Origin: Pseudomonadota bacterium
GTDB lineage: Bacteria; Pseudomonadota; Gammaproteobacteria; Competibacterales; Competibacteraceae
DNA length: 64,000 nt
Reading direction: 5' to 3'
Assembly: GCA_022709365.1 (NCBI GenBank)
Contig: JAKLIY010000006.1
Coordinates: 1 to 64,000, forward strand
The position numbers and the translations under genes were made by a program. The notes beneath the pieces were generated by a model. The model saw only the letters and a program-made list of their open reading frames with translations, was not told where the DNA came from and did not search any database. Of this stretch, positions 28,085-36,364 are shown piece by piece. The stretch's first letter is position 1; the number at the start of each line of letters is the position of its first letter.

Positions 28085-28113
28085 TTGCTTTTTTACCGCA
28101 ATAACGATATAAA
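28085..28113 (+). promoter_or_regulatory. promoter of porin gene 2
   Basis: TTGCTT (28085-28090), 17-base spacer, TATAAA (28108-28113), 105 bases upstream of the ATG. The first porin has nearly the same boxes and the same spacing. Three AGTTG motifs (28041, 28060, 28083) lie in and above it. Confidence 0.75.
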
Positions 28114-28218
28114 GTTCTCCAAGGGTTCTTCGAGACGGCTTTCCCATCAAAACCTGACTTGATCGGAAAACGAATTTCGAAGCGTTAATCGGTTTATAGA
28201 CCACTTGGAAATCACGTC

Positions 28219-29325
28219 ATGAAAAAGTCTGTTCTCGCTCTGGCGGTCGCCGCCGCTCTTGCTGCTCCACTGGCTGCTCAGGCCGATACGATTCTGTACG
28301 GTTCGGCGCGGGTGTCGGTCGACTACAACGACGAAGACACCAACGATCCATTTAATGGTGATGGCAACTGGGATGTCGTCAATAACGACTCGCGCTTGGG
28401 TGTTCAAGGCGTCGAGGATTTGGGTGGTGGCCTGAGCGCCGTTTACCAGTATGAGTTTGGTGTGGACGTGACTGAAGGCGGCAACTTCGAGAGCAACCGT
28501 CCGAAGTTTGTGGGCCTCAAGGGAGGCTTTGGCACGGTGACTTTGGGCACCCAAGAAACACCCTATTACCATGTGGCGGGCGTGACTGACATCTTTAACA
28601 GTGCCAAGTCGTTTGGCCGTACTGCGTGGTTAGGTGGTTCGTTTAACGGTTTCGAGATTGATGCTTCCGGAAACACATCGCGGGGTCTCGGTTCGCTGAC
28701 CCGATTGGAAAACAGCCTCTATTACAGCACACCCGACTTTAATGGCTTTAGCGGCGAAGCCATGCTGGTCATGAATGGCGCCCAGAATGACACCGAGGGC
28801 TACTCGAACAACATTGATATCTGGAACATCGCCGCCAAGTACAGCAATGGACCGTTCTTTGCGGGTGCCAGCTATATCGCGCTGGACGGCGACAGCAATG
28901 TGTCTCTCGGTGATGGTTTTGCCGTTGACCTCGACTTGGATCAATGGAATATCGGTCTCGGCTACTCGTCAGGACCGTTCAGCGTGGGCTTTATCTATGA
29001 GCAGGGCAAGCTCAATGTGTTCGGCTTGTCCAACACGATCACATTTGATGGCGTTCGTTTGCTTAGCAACGACAACGCGAACAACTGGTACCTGACCGGC
29101 GAATACCGGTTTGGCAATAACACAATACGCGGTGCCTACGGGCAACTGGATACCAAGCTCGACGTTCCCGGGTTCGACGACAAGATCGACAATTACCTAG
29201 TCGGCTACCAGTATGACTTTAGCAAGCGCACTCGCGTTTGGATTGAGTACATCGGGCGTAGTGCCAATGATATTGAATTCGGAGATGCTGATGCTGTGTC
29301 CATCGGTACTCGCGTCGACTTCTAA
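28219..29325 (+). CDS. outer-membrane porin 2
   Basis: A 368-residue paralogue of the porin at 26850: near-identical signal peptide (MKKSVLALAVAAALAAPLAAQA), the same ILYGSARVSVDYN opening and SRLGVQGVEDLGGGLSAVYQ block, the EFGVDVTEGGNF segment, and C-terminal GTRVDF. Differences concentrate in the central loops (VSLGDGFAVDLDLDQ region), which set pore selectivity in this family. It has its own promoter and its own terminator, so the two can be expressed independently. Only a weak GGAA precedes the ATG. Confidence 0.93.
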   Translation: MKKSVLALAVAAALAAPLAAQADTILYGSARVSVDYNDEDTNDPFNGDGNWDVVNNDSRLGVQGVEDLGGGLSAVYQYEFGVDVTEGGNFESNRPKFVGLKGGFGTVTLGTQETPYYHVAGVTDIFNSAKSFGRTAWLGGSFNGFEIDASGNTSRGLGSLTRLENSLYYSTPDFNGFSGEAMLVMNGAQNDTEGYSNNIDIWNIAAKYSNGPFFAGASYIALDGDSNVSLGDGFAVDLDLDQWNIGLGYSSGPFSVGFIYEQGKLNVFGLSNTITFDGVRLLSNDNANNWYLTGEYRFGNNTIRGAYGQLDTKLDVPGFDDKIDNYLVGYQYDFSKRTRVWIEYIGRSANDIEFGDADAVSIGTRVDF

Positions 29326-29353
29326 TCAGCCTGAACAACAGGCGTAAGGGCAG

Positions 29354-29388
29354 ACGGGCGCGGCCTTCGGGTCAGCGCCCGTTTTTTT
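29354..29388 (+). terminator. terminator of porin gene 2
   Basis: ACGGGCGC (29354-29361) pairs with GCGCCCGT (29375-29382) and is followed by a run of T to 29388. Confidence 0.88.
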
Positions 29389-29402
29389 ATGCCCGCGCTG
29401 CG

Positions 29403-30062
29403 TCAGGCCTGGATCGTTTGCACTCCATCCGCCGTCCCCAGCAGCAACACATCCGCCGGACGTTGGGCAAACAACCCGACAGTCACGATGCCCGCGATAT
29501 GGTTGAGTTCCGCCTCCAGCTTGGTCGGTTCCAGGATTTGCAGGTTGTAGACATCCAGGATCAGGTTGCCGTTATCCGTGATAAAGTTCTCCCGCAGCAC
29601 TGGCTGACCGCCACGCTTGAGCAACTCGCGCCCCACATAGCTGCGCGCCATCGGGATCACCTCGACCGGCAAGGGAAACGCCCCCAACACGTCGACCCGT
29701 TTGGACTGGTCAGCGATACAGACAAATTGTTCACTGGCAGCGGCGATGATTTTTTCACGGGTCAGTGCGCCACCGCCCCCCTTGATCATCTGCAACTGGT
29801 GGTTCACTTCATCCGCACCATCCACATACAGCGGCAACGGCCCGGCGGCGTTCAAATCCAGCACGGGAATCTTGCAAGCCTTTAACCGCTCCGTGGTCAT
29901 CGCCGAACTGGATACGGCACCCTCAATCCGGTGCTTGATACGCGACAGAGCATCAATAAAATAGTTGACCGTCGAACCGGTGCCGACGCCTACCACGGTA
30001 TTTTCTTCAACGTACTTTAGAGCCGCTTCGGCGGCGCGTTGCTTCATCTCATCGCTGGACAT
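29403..30062 (-). CDS. rpiA: ribose-5-phosphate isomerase A
   Basis: Interconverts ribose 5-phosphate and ribulose 5-phosphate in the pentose phosphate pathway. 219 residues, as in E. coli, with the phosphate loop [13 protein letters not shown], the catalytic DGADEVN and [12 protein letters not shown]. It is divergent from ilvA with 34 bases between starts, so promoters would overlap the start regions. Confidence 0.97.
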   Translation of the reverse strand: MSSDEMKQRAAEAALKYVEENTVVGVGTGSTVNYFIDALSRIKHRIEGAVSSSAMTTERLKACKIPVLDLNAAGPLPLYVDGADEVNHQLQMIKGGGGALTREKIIAAASEQFVCIADQSKRVDVLGAFPLPVEVIPMARSYVGRELLKRGGQPVLRENFITDNGNLILDVYNLQILEPTKLEAELNHIAGIVTVGLFAQRPADVLLLGTADGVQTIQA

Positions 30063-30096
30063 AGCGGTGTTCTCCTCTTAGCCTTCCAAACTTATT

Positions 30097-31617
30097 ATGC
30101 ACGACTACATCAAAAAGATTCTCACTGCCCGCGTCTATGATGTCGCCATCGAATCGCCACTGGATGTGATGAACCGTCTGTCGCGGCGCTTGAACAACCG
30201 GGTGTTGCTCAAACGCGAAGACTTGCAGCCGGTGTTCTCCTTCAAACTGCGCGGCGCTTATAACAAGATCGCCGGTCTGCCGCGTGACGTGCTGGAAAAA
30301 GGCGTGATTTGCGCCTCCGCCGGCAACCATGCCCAGGGCGTTGCTCTGGCTGCCCAACGGCTCGGCGCGAAAGCCACTATCGTCATGCCGCGCACCACAC
30401 CGGCGATCAAAATTCAGGCGGTGCGTGATCGGGGTGGCAAAATCGTGCTGTTCGGCGATACCTATGACGAGGCTTATCAACACGCCCGGCAACTGGAAGC
30501 GGAAAAGGGCTTGACCTTTATCCATCCCTATGACGATCCAGAGGTTATTGCTGGCAATGGCACTATCGGCATGGAAATTCTGCGCCAGCACCCGGACCCG
30601 ATTGAAGCCATCTTTATTGCGGTCGGTGGCGGCGGTCTGATCGCCGGGGTAGCGACTTACGTCAAGTTCCTGCGGCCCGACATCAAAATCATCGGTGTGG
30701 AACCGAACGATGCGGCGTCCATGCATGAAGCGCTCAAACAGGGACACCGGGTAACGCTGGATCAGGTGGGACTTTTTGCCGATGGTGTCGCGGTCAGGCA
30801 GGTCGGCGAGGAAACGTTCCGGCTGGCCCAGCAACTGGTCGATGACGTGATTGTGGTGTCCACTGACGAAATTTGCGCCGCCACCAAGGATATTTTTGAC
30901 GATACCCGCTCTATTGCTGAACCAGCGGGCGCGTTGGGCATTGCTGGCCTGAAAAAATATGTGGAACGCACCAACGTCACCGGCGCATTGCTCATCGCGC
31001 TTAACTGCGGCGCGAATATCAATTTTGACCGGCTGCGGCATGTGGCGGAACGGGCTGAACTGGGTGAACGGCGCGAGGCCCTGCTGGCGGTGACGATTCC
31101 CGAACAGCCCGGCAGCTTCCGCAAGTTTTGCCAAACCATCGGTAAGCGGGCCGTCACCGAGTTCAACTATCGTTACGCCGACTCCCGGCAGGCGCAGGTC
31201 TTCGCGGGCATCCAACTCAGCGAGGGTGAGGAGGAAAAGCAGCGGATCATCGACGTTCTCCGCGAACACGGTTATCCGGTGATTGATATGAGCGACAACG
31301 AAATGGCCAAACTGCATGTGCGCTACATGGTGGGCGGTCATGCGCCGGGCCTTCACGATGAGATTCTCTATCGGTTCGAGTTCCCGGAACGACCCGGTGC
31401 CCTGCTGAAGTTTTTGACCGGCATGGCCCATGGCTGGAATATCAGCCTGTTTCACTATCGCAACCACGGTTCGGATTATGGCCGAGTACTGGTCGGCATC
31501 CAGGTGCCGGAAGCGGAACGGTCAAAGTTCCTGCAGTACATCCACGAACTCGGCTATCCGTTCTGCGAAGAGACCGACAACCCGGTCTATCGGCTGTTTC
31601 TGGATGGGCGGAATTAA
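30097..31617 (+). CDS. ilvA: threonine ammonia-lyase, biosynthetic
   Basis: PLP enzyme that makes 2-oxobutanoate from threonine, first step to isoleucine. 506 residues (E. coli 514). PLP lysine is K50 in FSFKLRGAYNK, and the GGGGLIAG glycine loop binds the phosphate. Two C-terminal ACT-like regulatory domains (residues about 325-500) indicate the isoleucine-inhibited form. The TAA overlaps that of fau on the opposite strand. Confidence 0.97.
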   Translation: MHDYIKKILTARVYDVAIESPLDVMNRLSRRLNNRVLLKREDLQPVFSFKLRGAYNKIAGLPRDVLEKGVICASAGNHAQGVALAAQRLGAKATIVMPRTTPAIKIQAVRDRGGKIVLFGDTYDEAYQHARQLEAEKGLTFIHPYDDPEVIAGNGTIGMEILRQHPDPIEAIFIAVGGGGLIAGVATYVKFLRPDIKIIGVEPNDAASMHEALKQGHRVTLDQVGLFADGVAVRQVGEETFRLAQQLVDDVIVVSTDEICAATKDIFDDTRSIAEPAGALGIAGLKKYVERTNVTGALLIALNCGANINFDRLRHVAERAELGERREALLAVTIPEQPGSFRKFCQTIGKRAVTEFNYRYADSRQAQVFAGIQLSEGEEEKQRIIDVLREHGYPVIDMSDNEMAKLHVRYMVGGHAPGLHDEILYRFEFPERPGALLKFLTGMAHGWNISLFHYRNHGSDYGRVLVGIQVPEAERSKFLQYIHELGYPFCEETDNPVYRLFLDGRN

Positions 31618-32222
31618 CCCGGCGACTCTGCGAAAACGCGCCAGGTTTTCTCGGTCACTGCCGCATACAGAGGGATATCCCACGGTTGCCGAATCAGCAC
31701 CTCGACCCGCTGGAATTCATAAGCCAACCCAATCAATCGGGGTCGGTGACCTGACCTAGCCGGGTCACGCAGAAATGCGAAGCTGCGGTCGTAAAATCCC
31801 CCGCCCATGCCCAGGCGCGTCCCGGTCAAGTCAAAGGCAACCAGCGGCGTCAGCACCAGATCGAGCGCTGACGGTGGTAACCATTCGGCTGGAGAAACCT
31901 CGGGTTCGGGAATTTGGAAGCGATTGCGGCGTAGCGGCGCGTTCGGTCGATAAGGCGCGAACTGGAGCGCATCGCCGGCCAGCACCGGGAGATAAACCGC
32001 TTTGTCCATCGCCCAAGCGTGCTCTAGCAGCGGCGCTGGGTTCAATTCGCCGCGACAGGCCCAGTAACCGGCCACGGTCGACGCTTCAAGGAATTCAACA
32101 GCTTCCATCAATCGATGTGCTACCACTAACGCCGCCACCTGCTGCTCGGCGACAGACAGAAGCAGACGCTGGGCGCGTAGTTGTTGACGAAGCGCGTCAA
32201 GAAGTGAGGTTGGTGATTTCAC
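31614..32222 (-). CDS. fau: 5-formyltetrahydrofolate cyclo-ligase
   Basis: Converts 5-formyl-THF to methenyl-THF with ATP. 202 residues, with GRL-type core DLTGTRLGMGGGFYDRSF and the PLVAFD motif. It begins at a GTG directly at the end of the U tract of the 6S RNA terminator and has no ribosome site upstream, so translation may start differently or a start further inside may be used. The zapA-6S-fau order is conserved in Gammaproteobacteria, and fau is normally read through from 6S RNA. Confidence 0.9.
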   Translation of the reverse strand: MKSPTSLLDALRQQLRAQRLLLSVAEQQVAALVVAHRLMEAVEFLEASTVAGYWACRGELNPAPLLEHAWAMDKAVYLPVLAGDALQFAPYRPNAPLRRNRFQIPEPEVSPAEWLPPSALDLVLTPLVAFDLTGTRLGMGGGFYDRSFAFLRDPARSGHRPRLIGLAYEFQRVEVLIRQPWDIPLYAAVTEKTWRVFAESPG

Positions 32223-32252
32223 GAAAAATAAAGGCGATGCCTAAGCACCGCC
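32223..32252 (-). terminator. terminator of 6S RNA
   Basis: On the minus strand GGCGGTGC, loop TTAG, GCATCGCC, then TTTATTTTT. The eight-pair stem ends and its T tract runs right up to the GTG start of fau. Confidence 0.8.
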
Positions 32253-32264
32253 CTCTAAAAGGGG

Positions 32265-32460
32265 ACGCTCTCCGCCTGTGCCGTCTCGGACTTTGCCCTT
32301 GAACCGTGTGGTTCAAGTGGGGAGCAGAGTGGCGTATCAGGCTTTCCGCAACGAGGCGGACATGCACACCCACGCCAGCGACCATGCTTCCCGGGTATAA
32401 TCAATTAGGATCAAGGGGTTACCCAGTCCACTACTCGAACACTGCAGAGAACGCCCGAAC
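32265..32460 (-). ncRNA. ssrS: 6S RNA
   Basis: 6S RNA binds sigma-70 RNA polymerase in stationary phase and mimics an open promoter. On the minus strand the region begins near TTCTCTGCAGTGTTCG and ends near GGCGGAGAGCG, whose TCTC/GAGA parts close the long hairpin. Inside it carries the conserved CTTGAACC...GGTTCAAGGGCA hairpin found in E. coli 6S. Location between zapA and fau on the same strand is diagnostic. Exact ends are estimated. Confidence 0.85.
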
Positions 32461-32486
32461 TTAATTTATTTATTGAACATGCGCAG

Positions 32487-32492
32487 ATTATA
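32487..32492 (-). promoter_or_regulatory. -10 box of the 6S RNA promoter
   Basis: A perfect TATAAT on the minus strand about 30 bases upstream of the conserved 6S 5' end, just downstream of the zapA stop. The -35 region is weak. Confidence 0.6.
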
Positions 32493-32512
32493 AACCAATC
32501 CATGTTGCCTTG

Positions 32513-32803
32513 CTAAAGAACCTCATCCACTTTGTGCAATAAATCCTGGACCTGATGGCTGATGATCGCGTCGATGTCCGCTGCATGGCGTTGCTGGCGC
32601 AGCAGCTCATGACTGAGATTGAGCGCAGCCATCACCGCCACCGCTTCCAGATTCAGGTGTTTACCGTGATCACGAATCTTGCTCATTCGGTCATTCAGAT
32701 GGTGGGCAGCTTCCAGCAAGTCATCCCGCTCAGCGGGTTGGCAGGTAAACCGGTATTGATAACCGATCAACTGTATGGTAACGCTGTGGGTTTCCTGGCT
32801 CAC
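32513..32803 (-). CDS. zapA: cell division protein ZapA
   Basis: Cross-links FtsZ filaments at mid-cell. 96 residues, with the N-terminal beta region VTIQLIGYQYRFTCQP and a C-terminal helix (LNLEAVAVMAALNLSHELL) forming the coiled coil. It overlaps the preceding small gene by 4 bases (ATGA), and 6S RNA follows on the same strand. Confidence 0.93.
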   Translation of the reverse strand: MSQETHSVTIQLIGYQYRFTCQPAERDDLLEAAHHLNDRMSKIRDHGKHLNLEAVAVMAALNLSHELLRQQRHAADIDAIISHQVQDLLHKVDEVL

Positions 32804-33078
32804 GAGTCTTGCTCCAGATCTCTCAGACGCACGACCATGGCGTCGATGCGCGCACGGGACTGCTCACTTTTCTCGCGCAGGGCGTCGCGCTCAGCCTGTA
32901 AAACCGAGGTCTGCTCGTGTAGCTCCCGGTTTTCCTGAGCGAGTTGTCCGCAAAGCTGCACTAGCCGTTCGACCCGTTCGGCCAGCAGCGCCAGATCGGT
33001 CATGGCGGTTTCAGATCGACTGTCAAAATCACTCAATTCAACCGGTGCGATATTTTCGTTCAAGTTTTCATTATCCAT
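32800..33078 (-). CDS. ZapB-like coiled-coil protein (TIGR02449 type)
   Basis: A small protein dominated by a continuous coiled coil (ALLAERVERLVQLC to the C-terminus), matching the TIGR02449 family that precedes zapA in many Gammaproteobacteria. The longest frame gives 92 residues from an ATG at 33078. The family is nearer 65-70 residues, which would match an internal ATG at 33003; neither start has a good ribosome site. A division role is inferred from ZapB-like shape and coupling to zapA. Confidence 0.8.
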   Translation of the reverse strand: MDNENLNENIAPVELSDFDSRSETAMTDLALLAERVERLVQLCGQLAQENRELHEQTSVLQAERDALREKSEQSRARIDAMVVRLRDLEQDS

Positions 33079-33196
33079 GAAAATACTATAGAGCGTTTAT
33101 TCCAACGGGGTCAATTCCACAGTGCCTTTGGAACCCAGTCAGGGGATGCTAGGATGACCTGTCAATGCGCTATCTGTTATGGTTCCGGAGTATTCC

Positions 33197-33754
33197 ATGT
33201 CCGCTCATGCCCCATCCCTGTTTGAACGTTTGCAGCCGTTGCTGGACCCGCTCGACCCCGCTGAATTGCACGGGCTATTGTGCAGCCTGTTATGTCTCGA
33301 CGCGGATTTGGATCGTGACCGGTGGCTGGACTACGCTCGTGAGGCGTTGGCGGATGGCGGCGAATGGTCTGAGCTGGTGGCTGACCTGTTAGCGAAACTG
33401 CTGGAATTCGGCACCGCCCAGATGAATGCGCCCGACTGGCCGGTGACTCCATTGCTCCCTGATGACGATGCGCCCCTGCGGCAACGGGTTGATGCGCTTA
33501 GCCACTGGTGTCATGGCCTGTTGTACGGACTGGGGCTGGGTGAGGTGGAACTACGTGGCGTCCTGTCCGGGGAAAGCTGGGAATTTTTGGACGACGTGAC
33601 GGATATTGCCCAAATCGGTTTCGACACGGATGAAGCCGGCGAGACCGATGAAACCGCCTATACGGAAGTGGTCGAATATCTGCGGGTCGGTCTGCTGATG
33701 ATTCAGCAGGATATTCAGCAATCGACTGCATCCTCTTCTCCCCGCCTACACTAA
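33197..33754 (+). CDS. ygfB: UPF0149 family protein YgfB
   Basis: 185 residues, acidic, with the family features HGLLCSLLC near the start and WCHGLLYGLGLG in the middle. The ATG at 33197 has GGAG 7 bases upstream; the frame opens earlier at 33179. YgfB has been linked to regulation in Pseudomonas, but its biochemical role is not settled. It is divergent from the zapA pair and precedes pepP, as in E. coli. Confidence 0.9.
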   Translation: MSAHAPSLFERLQPLLDPLDPAELHGLLCSLLCLDADLDRDRWLDYAREALADGGEWSELVADLLAKLLEFGTAQMNAPDWPVTPLLPDDDAPLRQRVDALSHWCHGLLYGLGLGEVELRGVLSGESWEFLDDVTDIAQIGFDTDEAGETDETAYTEVVEYLRVGLLMIQQDIQQSTASSSPRLH

Positions 33755-33772
33755 ATGTTGGAACTTTCGCCC

Positions 33773-35134
33773 ATGCTCGCCCGTGCTATCCCTTCAGCGG
33801 TTTTCGCCCGCCGCCGCCGTGCATTAATGGAGTCCATGGGGCCGGATTCGGTCGCCCTGCTGCCCGCCGCGCCGTCCGTGCCTCGCAATCGGGATATCCA
33901 CTATCCTTACCGTCAGGATAGCGACTTTTATTACTTGACCGGCTTCCCGGAACCGGAAGCGCTGGCCGTACTGATTCCCGGTGCTGAACAGGAGTTTCTG
34001 CTGTTCTGCCGTGATCGCGATCCGCAGATGGAAATCTGGCATGGTCGCCGGGCGGGTACACAGGGCGCGATGGAACGCTACGGCGCGGCTAACGCCTATC
34101 CTATGGCTGATCTGGATAAAATTTTGTTGCCACTGCTGGAAAATCGGGAACGGGTGTTTTACGCCATGGGCTACTGCCCGGATTTTGACCAGCAGGTGAT
34201 GGGCTGGATCAATCAGACCCGCGCCAAGGCGCGAACGGGCGTGCGAGCGCCGGCGACGTTTATCGCTCTGGAGCATCTCTTACACCCCATGCGCCTGCGC
34301 AAGGAACCCGAGGAAATCGCGGTGATGCGCGAATCCGCCCGGATCGCCTGCGAAGCCCACTGCCGGGCGATGCAGACTTGCCGACCGGGGATGATGGAAT
34401 ACCAGATTGAGGCCGAAATTTTCCACACCTTCATGAGCTATGGCGCAGGCTGGTCCTATCCGGCTATTGTTGCGGGCGGCGATAACAGTTGCATCCTGCA
34501 TTACACGGAAAATAATGCGGAATTGCATGATGGCGACGTGCTGCTGATCGATGCTGGCGCGGAATTGGATGGTTACGCTTCCGACATTACCCGCACCTTT
34601 CCGGTCAATGGCCGCTTTTCCGGGGAACAGCGGGCGATCTACGAACTGGTGTTAGCAGCGCAGCAAGCCGCCATTGACCAGGTTCGGCCCGGTCGCCATT
34701 TCAACGAACCGCATGATGCCGCAGTCCGCACGCTGACCGAGGGATTGGTCACGTTGGGATTGTTGCCGGGTGATGTCGACGAGTTAATCAAGGCGGAACA
34801 GTACAAAGCGTTCTATATGCACCGCACCGGTCACTGGCTGGGCATGGATGTGCATGATGTCGGCGATTACAAGACGGGCGAAGACTGGCGGGTGTTTGAA
34901 CCGGGTATGGTAACGACGATTGAACCGGGTTTGTACATTCCGGTGGGCGGTAAGGTCATCGATGCGGGCTGGGCGCGGTTGGGAATTCAGCTTGAAACCG
35001 AGGTTGATGAGCGCTGGCAGCGGATCGGCGTCCGCATTGAAGATGACGTTCTGGTTACGGCTGGGGAACCGGAAGTACTCACCGCTGCCGCGCCCAAGGC
35101 GGTGGATGATATTGAGGCTTTAATGAGGCGCTAA
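33773..35134 (+). CDS. pepP: Xaa-Pro aminopeptidase P
   Basis: Manganese aminopeptidase that removes an N-terminal residue before proline. About 453 residues (E. coli 441). Metal ligands lie in IDAGAELDGYASDITRTFP (two Asp), HRTGHWLGMDVHD (His), TTIEPGLYI and GVRIEDDVLV (two Glu). The ATG at 33773 is preferred to the one at 33755, which follows the ygfB stop directly without a ribosome site. The next gene, ubiH, starts 3 bases after the stop. Confidence 0.95.
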   Translation: MLARAIPSAVFARRRRALMESMGPDSVALLPAAPSVPRNRDIHYPYRQDSDFYYLTGFPEPEALAVLIPGAEQEFLLFCRDRDPQMEIWHGRRAGTQGAMERYGAANAYPMADLDKILLPLLENRERVFYAMGYCPDFDQQVMGWINQTRAKARTGVRAPATFIALEHLLHPMRLRKEPEEIAVMRESARIACEAHCRAMQTCRPGMMEYQIEAEIFHTFMSYGAGWSYPAIVAGGDNSCILHYTENNAELHDGDVLLIDAGAELDGYASDITRTFPVNGRFSGEQRAIYELVLAAQQAAIDQVRPGRHFNEPHDAAVRTLTEGLVTLGLLPGDVDELIKAEQYKAFYMHRTGHWLGMDVHDVGDYKTGEDWRVFEPGMVTTIEPGLYIPVGGKVIDAGWARLGIQLETEVDERWQRIGVRIEDDVLVTAGEPEVLTAAAPKAVDDIEALMRR

Positions 35135-35137
35135 AGG

Positions 35138-36364
35138 ATGACTCAACCCGACTATGATCTTCTGATCATCGGTGGTGGCTTGGTGGGGGCTAGTTTGGCC
35201 TGTGCGCTGGACAGTCTGGAACTGCGCATTGGCTTGGTCGAAGCCGCACCGCTGACCGTGAGCGCGCATCCCAGTTACGATGACCGCACGCTGGCCCTGG
35301 CTCAGGGAACCCGGCGCATTTTCCAGACGCTAGGTCTGTGGGAAGCGCTGGCCGCGACCGCGACGCCGATTCAGCGCATTCATATTTCGGAACGCGGCAG
35401 TCCCGGTTTCGCCCATCTCGATAGCCGTGAAGAGAGTGTGGAAGCGTTGGGCTATGTGGCTGAGGCGCGGCAGGTCGGCGCGGCGCTGTTGACGAAGTTG
35501 CCGAACCTGCGCGGTGTGGAACTGTTATGTCCGGCGCGGCTGGAAACGGTCGTTATTGAACCGGAAGCGGCTTGCGCCACGATCCGCCTGGGCGATAACG
35601 ATACTGTCAAACTCCGCACCCGGTTGCTGGTCGCGGCGGATGGCGCGCAATCGCCGGTGCGGGAACAACTGGGCATCGCCGCCTTGCGTTGGGATTATGG
35701 TCAACAGGCGGTCATCGCTAACGTGACGCCGACCCTGCCTCATCAAAATGTCGCCTACGAGCGCTTTACCCAGGACGGGCCGGTGGCGTTGCTGCCGATG
35801 AGCGAGAACCGTTGCGCAGTCGTTTGCACGGTCAACGAGACTGACGCCGTAGCGGTCATGGCCTTGGACGATGCCGGATTCGTGGCCCTGTTAAAGGAAC
35901 GTTTCGGCGACCGGCTCGGCCTGTTTCAGCGGGTCGGTCGCCGGCAAGCGTATCCGCTGTTCCTGCTGAAAGCCCGCGAACATGCCCGTCAGCGGGTTGC
36001 CATCATCGGCAACGCCGCCCATACCCTGCATCCCATTGCTGGCCAAGGCTTCAATCTTGGCATCCGCGATGTAGCAGCGCTGGCGGAAGTAGTGACTCAA
36101 GGGTGGCGTAGCGGCGAGGACATCGGTGATTTGCGGGTGCTGAACCGTTACGCCGACTGGCGACGCTGGGATCAACGACAGACCATTGCGTTCACCGATG
36201 CCTTGAACCGACTGTTCGCCAATCCGCTGTGGCCGGTGCGCGTCGCTCGCAATCTGGGCCTGCTGGCGTTCGATAGATTGCCGCCGATTAAGCATGAGTT
36301 TGCTCGCCAAACTATGGGGCTGCATGGACGCTTGCCGAAACTGGCGCGAGGGCTGGCTTTATGA
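35138..36364 (+). CDS. ubiH: 2-octaprenyl-6-methoxyphenol hydroxylase
   Basis: FAD monooxygenase of aerobic ubiquinone synthesis. 408 residues, with the dinucleotide fold IIGGGLVGASLACAL, the DG motif VAADGAQSPVRE and the second FAD motif GNAAHTLHPIAGQGFNLGIRD. Location in pepP-ubiH-ubiI matches E. coli. The stop overlaps the next start (ATGA). Confidence 0.93.
   Translation: MTQPDYDLLIIGGGLVGASLACALDSLELRIGLVEAAPLTVSAHPSYDDRTLALAQGTRRIFQTLGLWEALAATATPIQRIHISERGSPGFAHLDSREESVEALGYVAEARQVGAALLTKLPNLRGVELLCPARLETVVIEPEAACATIRLGDNDTVKLRTRLLVAADGAQSPVREQLGIAALRWDYGQQAVIANVTPTLPHQNVAYERFTQDGPVALLPMSENRCAVVCTVNETDAVAVMALDDAGFVALLKERFGDRLGLFQRVGRRQAYPLFLLKAREHARQRVAIIGNAAHTLHPIAGQGFNLGIRDVAALAEVVTQGWRSGEDIGDLRVLNRYADWRRWDQRQTIAFTDALNRLFANPLWPVRVARNLGLLAFDRLPPIKHEFARQTMGLHGRLPKLARGLAL

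Noticed and set aside
30049-31467. 472-codon open frame on the minus strand
   Set aside because: Antisense shadow of ilvA, whose protein family and motifs are unmistakable.
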